Positions 5,995-7,804 of a stretch of 7,804 nucleotides of DNA are shown here, piece by piece. The notes beneath the pieces were generated by a model. The model saw only the letters and a program-made list of their open reading frames with translations. It ran no database searches and was not told the DNA's origin. The DNA is from Deltaproteobacteria bacterium (GTDB taxonomy: Bacteria > Desulfobacterota > Syntrophobacteria > BM002): assembly GCA_017861095.1 (NCBI GenBank), contig JAGFXI010000076.1:1-7804 (forward strand), given 5' to 3'. Numbering within the stretch: position 1 is the first letter of the stretch; every line of letters begins with the position of its first letter. A program made the translations under genes and the position numbers.

Positions 5995-7104
5995 ATGGCC
6001 GACTCTCAACACTTGGCGAAGCTTCGGAGTGGGGTACGAGTCTGGAATGCTTGGCGGACGGGCGTCAGTGCCATCCTTCCCGATCTGAAAGGGGCCGATC
6101 TCAGCGGAATGGACCTGAGTGGCGCCACGTTGAGTGGAGCAGACCTGAGCGGCGCGGACCTCGTCGGTGCGACTCTCAGAAAAGCGGAGCTCCAGGCTGC
6201 GACCCTCATCGGGGCGGACTTGAGCGGCGCGGATTTCAGCGAGGCGAATCTAAGAAACGCCACCCTCAGCCGGGCGGATCTCAACGGGGCCGATCTCAGC
6301 AAGGCGGATCTCGCCGACGCCCATCTGAACGACGCCAACCTCATCGGAGCGACCCTGAAAAAGGCCGACCTTCACCGTGCCAGTCTGATCAGGGCCGATC
6401 TCAGCGGCGCGGACCTGAGCAGTGCCAATCTCATCGAGGCGGATCTTCGCGACTCCGAGCTGTCCTATTGTTCTCTGGTCATGGCCAACCTGGCAAAGGC
6501 AACGTTGAGCGGGGCGCGCATAGATTACGCCAACCTCCTCGGCTGGAAGATTCAGGGGGTCACCTGCACCCATATTGTCCGAGGTGACACAAGAGAGATT
6601 GTTCACTTCAGGCCCAACGAGTTTGAAAAAAAGTATCTTCAGAATTGTCAGCTATTCGAGATCATGCTCGAAGTTCAATTCTCGGAGTTAGCCTATTTCG
6701 TCGGCTTGTTCATCGCCAAGTCTATAAACAAGAAGCTCGGATCGCTTGTCGTTCAACTAAAGACTCTCGACGCCATTTCAGAAAACCACACGAAGTTTGT
6801 CTTTGTCTCCTTTGACCCAAAATTCGTGGCTCGGACCAAAGATGTGCTCAATACGGTCTTGAGAGGTGAAATCAACAGGTTGCTTGCCGGCACGGAAAGA
6901 CCGAGCCTCTTGTTTCCAAGACAAGTCATGATGTACGTGCCGAACGGATTGGATGAAGAAGGCACGAGCTTGGCGTCGGACTCTAGAGTTCCTAAGGCTG
7001 ACGCCATCAGGGGCGAAAGAATCGTAACCCACTATTCCATCTTTCTCAAGAGATTACAGCAGGCGATACAGACCATCGTTTTCTCCGTCTTGAGTAAGCC
7101 ATAG
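5995..7104 (+). CDS. Pentapeptide-repeat protein with distinct C-terminal domain
   Basis: A 369-residue protein, probably cytoplasmic. An N-terminal helix of the type often seen before such repeats (VRVWNAWRTGVSAILPDLKG, residues 14-33) leads into about 30 uninterrupted A(D/N/T)LxG-type pentapeptides (34-183). These would fold as a right-handed four-sided beta-helix of seven to eight coils. Residues 184-369 are non-repetitive. They start with GWKIQGVTCTHI and FRPNEFEKKY, recalling a C-terminal domain I know from cyanobacterial pentapeptide proteins (GW.I, then F.P.EFE, then a helical and beta part), and contain K-F-V-F-V-S-F. The ATG is the first in frame, since an in-frame TAG lies at 5986-5988; a weak AAAGG (5980-5984) sits ten bases before it. 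Pentapeptide proteins have varied roles, such as DNA mimicry protecting gyrase or acting as scaffolds. Nothing here identifies this one's partner, so a Qnr-like function should not be assumed. It converges on trpA with a 25-base gap. Confidence 0.9.
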   Translation: MADSQHLAKLRSGVRVWNAWRTGVSAILPDLKGADLSGMDLSGATLSGADLSGADLVGATLRKAELQAATLIGADLSGADFSEANLRNATLSRADLNGADLSKADLADAHLNDANLIGATLKKADLHRASLIRADLSGADLSSANLIEADLRDSELSYCSLVMANLAKATLSGARIDYANLLGWKIQGVTCTHIVRGDTREIVHFRPNEFEKKYLQNCQLFEIMLEVQFSELAYFVGLFIAKSINKKLGSLVVQLKTLDAISENHTKFVFVSFDPKFVARTKDVLNTVLRGEINRLLAGTERPSLLFPRQVMMYVPNGLDEEGTSLASDSRVPKADAIRGERIVTHYSIFLKRLQQAIQTIVFSVLSKP

Positions 7105-7129
7105 TCGTCCCCTTAGCCCGCATGATGCT

Positions 7130-7804
7130 TCATCGCAGCGCGCGCAGAAAGTCCCCTACAGCCTCGACGCCCTCACGCTCCATGAGCCGGATCGTCTCCG
7201 TTCCGATGACGGCTATGTCTGCTTTTCCCCTGAGGAAATCGATATCCCCTTTGGACTTGAGGCCGAAGCCCACGGCGAGAGGGAGACGGGTGGCCCTCCG
7301 GCAGCGTCCGAGGTAGGTCTCGAGGTCACGGGAAAAGGCCGTGTGGGCCCCCGTGACGCCTTTCCTGGCCACGCAGTAGACGAAGCCTTTCGCCTGCGAG
7401 GCGAGATATGTCAGCCGGTCCTTGGAAGAGGTGGGGGAGAAGATGAAGATGGGGGCAAGGTCTCGCCGCGCCATCGCCTCCAGGTACTCCTTACCCTCCT
7501 CAGGCGGCAGATCAGGGACGATAGCGCCCTGGAGCCCCCGACTCGCCATGGCGCGGACAAACCGATCCACCCCGCACCTGAAGATGATGTTGTAGTAGGT
7601 CATGATGACGAAGGGGATGGCGGACGTCCTGGTGACCTCGGCTGCAAAATCCAGACACTCCTGCACTGTAGCCTTACCGGCCAGGGCCTTCTGATTGGCG
7701 TGGAGGATCACCGGCCCGTCAGCAATGGGCTCCGAGAAGGGGATCTGGAGCTCCATGAGATCTACCCCGGCCTCGACCATGTCAGCAACGATTCTCGAAC
7801 AGTC
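7130..7804 (-). CDS. trpA: Tryptophan synthase alpha subunit (partial, 5' end beyond window)
   Basis: Catalyses cleavage of indole-3-glycerol phosphate to indole and glyceraldehyde 3-phosphate, the alpha half-reaction of tryptophan synthase, with indole channelled to TrpB. About 225 codons are visible, ending at TGA (complement of 7130-7132). The frame stays open through the right edge (D-C-S-R-I-V-A-D before the first Met, complement of 7778-7780), so that Met is internal. Since TrpA is usually 250-270 residues, roughly 35 N-terminal residues are missing. The TIM-barrel signatures are present: ELQIPFSEPIADGP with the catalytic Glu and the second-strand Asp, MTYYNIIF, IVPDLPPEE, IFIFSPTS, VARKGVTGAH (the mobile loop), and AVGFGLKSKGDIDFL with the C-terminal AVIGTETIRL phosphate-binding region. 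No damage is seen. ELQIPFSEP replaces the commoner ELGIPFSDP, marking a subgroup. Other trp genes probably lie beyond the right edge. Confidence 0.96.
   Translation of the reverse strand, partial: DCSRIVADMVEAGVDLMELQIPFSEPIADGPVILHANQKALAGKATVQECLDFAAEVTRTSAIPFVIMTYYNIIFRCGVDRFVRAMASRGLQGAIVPDLPPEEGKEYLEAMARRDLAPIFIFSPTSSKDRLTYLASQAKGFVYCVARKGVTGAHTAFSRDLETYLGRCRRATRLPLAVGFGLKSKGDIDFLRGKADIAVIGTETIRLMEREGVEAVGDFLRALR

Noticed and set aside
6006..6606. Long minus-strand and alternate-frame readings across the pentapeptide repeats
   Set aside because: They are periodic shadows of the repeat (repeated R-S-A-P-L on the antisense strand, G-R-S-Q in another forward frame) and have no ribosome binding site or independent support.
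7105..7145. Bidirectional terminator between the convergent pentapeptide and trpA genes
   Set aside because: Only a four-base GATG/CATC stem inside the end of trpA is visible, with no T-run on either strand.
1..7804. CRISPR array, rRNA or complete tRNA
   Set aside because: No regularly spaced direct repeats outside the protein-level pentapeptide periodicity, and no rRNA-like or cloverleaf sequence was seen.

Overview
The window reads as bacterial chromosomal DNA of moderately high GC, probably from an environmental Gram-negative lineage. The signs are a TRAP transporter with a TAXI-type periplasmic binding protein, PilZ/PATAN cyclic-di-GMP architecture, and a TrpA whose motifs (ELQIPFSEP, FVYCVARKGVTGA) I associate with deltaproteobacterial, NC10-like or similar genomes. 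The taxon is a guess; no rRNA or marker gene other than trpA is present.

Left part (1-3386, all + strand): a tripartite carboxylate-type transporter locus. It starts with about 160 bases of unassigned sequence containing three hairpins, the last with a T-run. A TRAP permease then starts abruptly without its N-terminal part and carries a frameshift near 400-411, so it is called a pseudogene or a sequence with an error. After a 168-base gap with a strong ribosome binding site come an intact TAXI solute-binding protein and, directly abutting it (TAG-ATG), a DUF1850 protein. Together they would capture a small organic acid in the periplasm and pass it to the permease, but the permease seen here does not look functional as written.

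Middle (3387-4413): about 1 kb without a convincing gene. Its main content is a 186-bp near-palindrome (3565-3750) with perfect 20-bp terminal inverted repeats and collinear pairing down to a GACG loop at the exact centre. It resembles a MITE-like element or a long structured RNA.

Right part (4414-7804): a 456-residue protein with a Cys-rich ribbon, a PilZ domain, a PATAN/DUF4388 domain containing an MshEN-like tandem RLG motif, and a second PilZ domain, which suggests a multi-site cyclic-di-GMP receptor. Next is a 369-residue pentapeptide-repeat protein with 30 uninterrupted repeats and a separate C-terminal domain. Converging from the other strand is a tryptophan synthase alpha subunit (trpA), cut by the right edge. 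The three blocks (transporter, second-messenger/pentapeptide genes, tryptophan synthesis) show no obvious functional link. The most notable items are the palindromic element, the double-PilZ receptor and the broken transporter locus.
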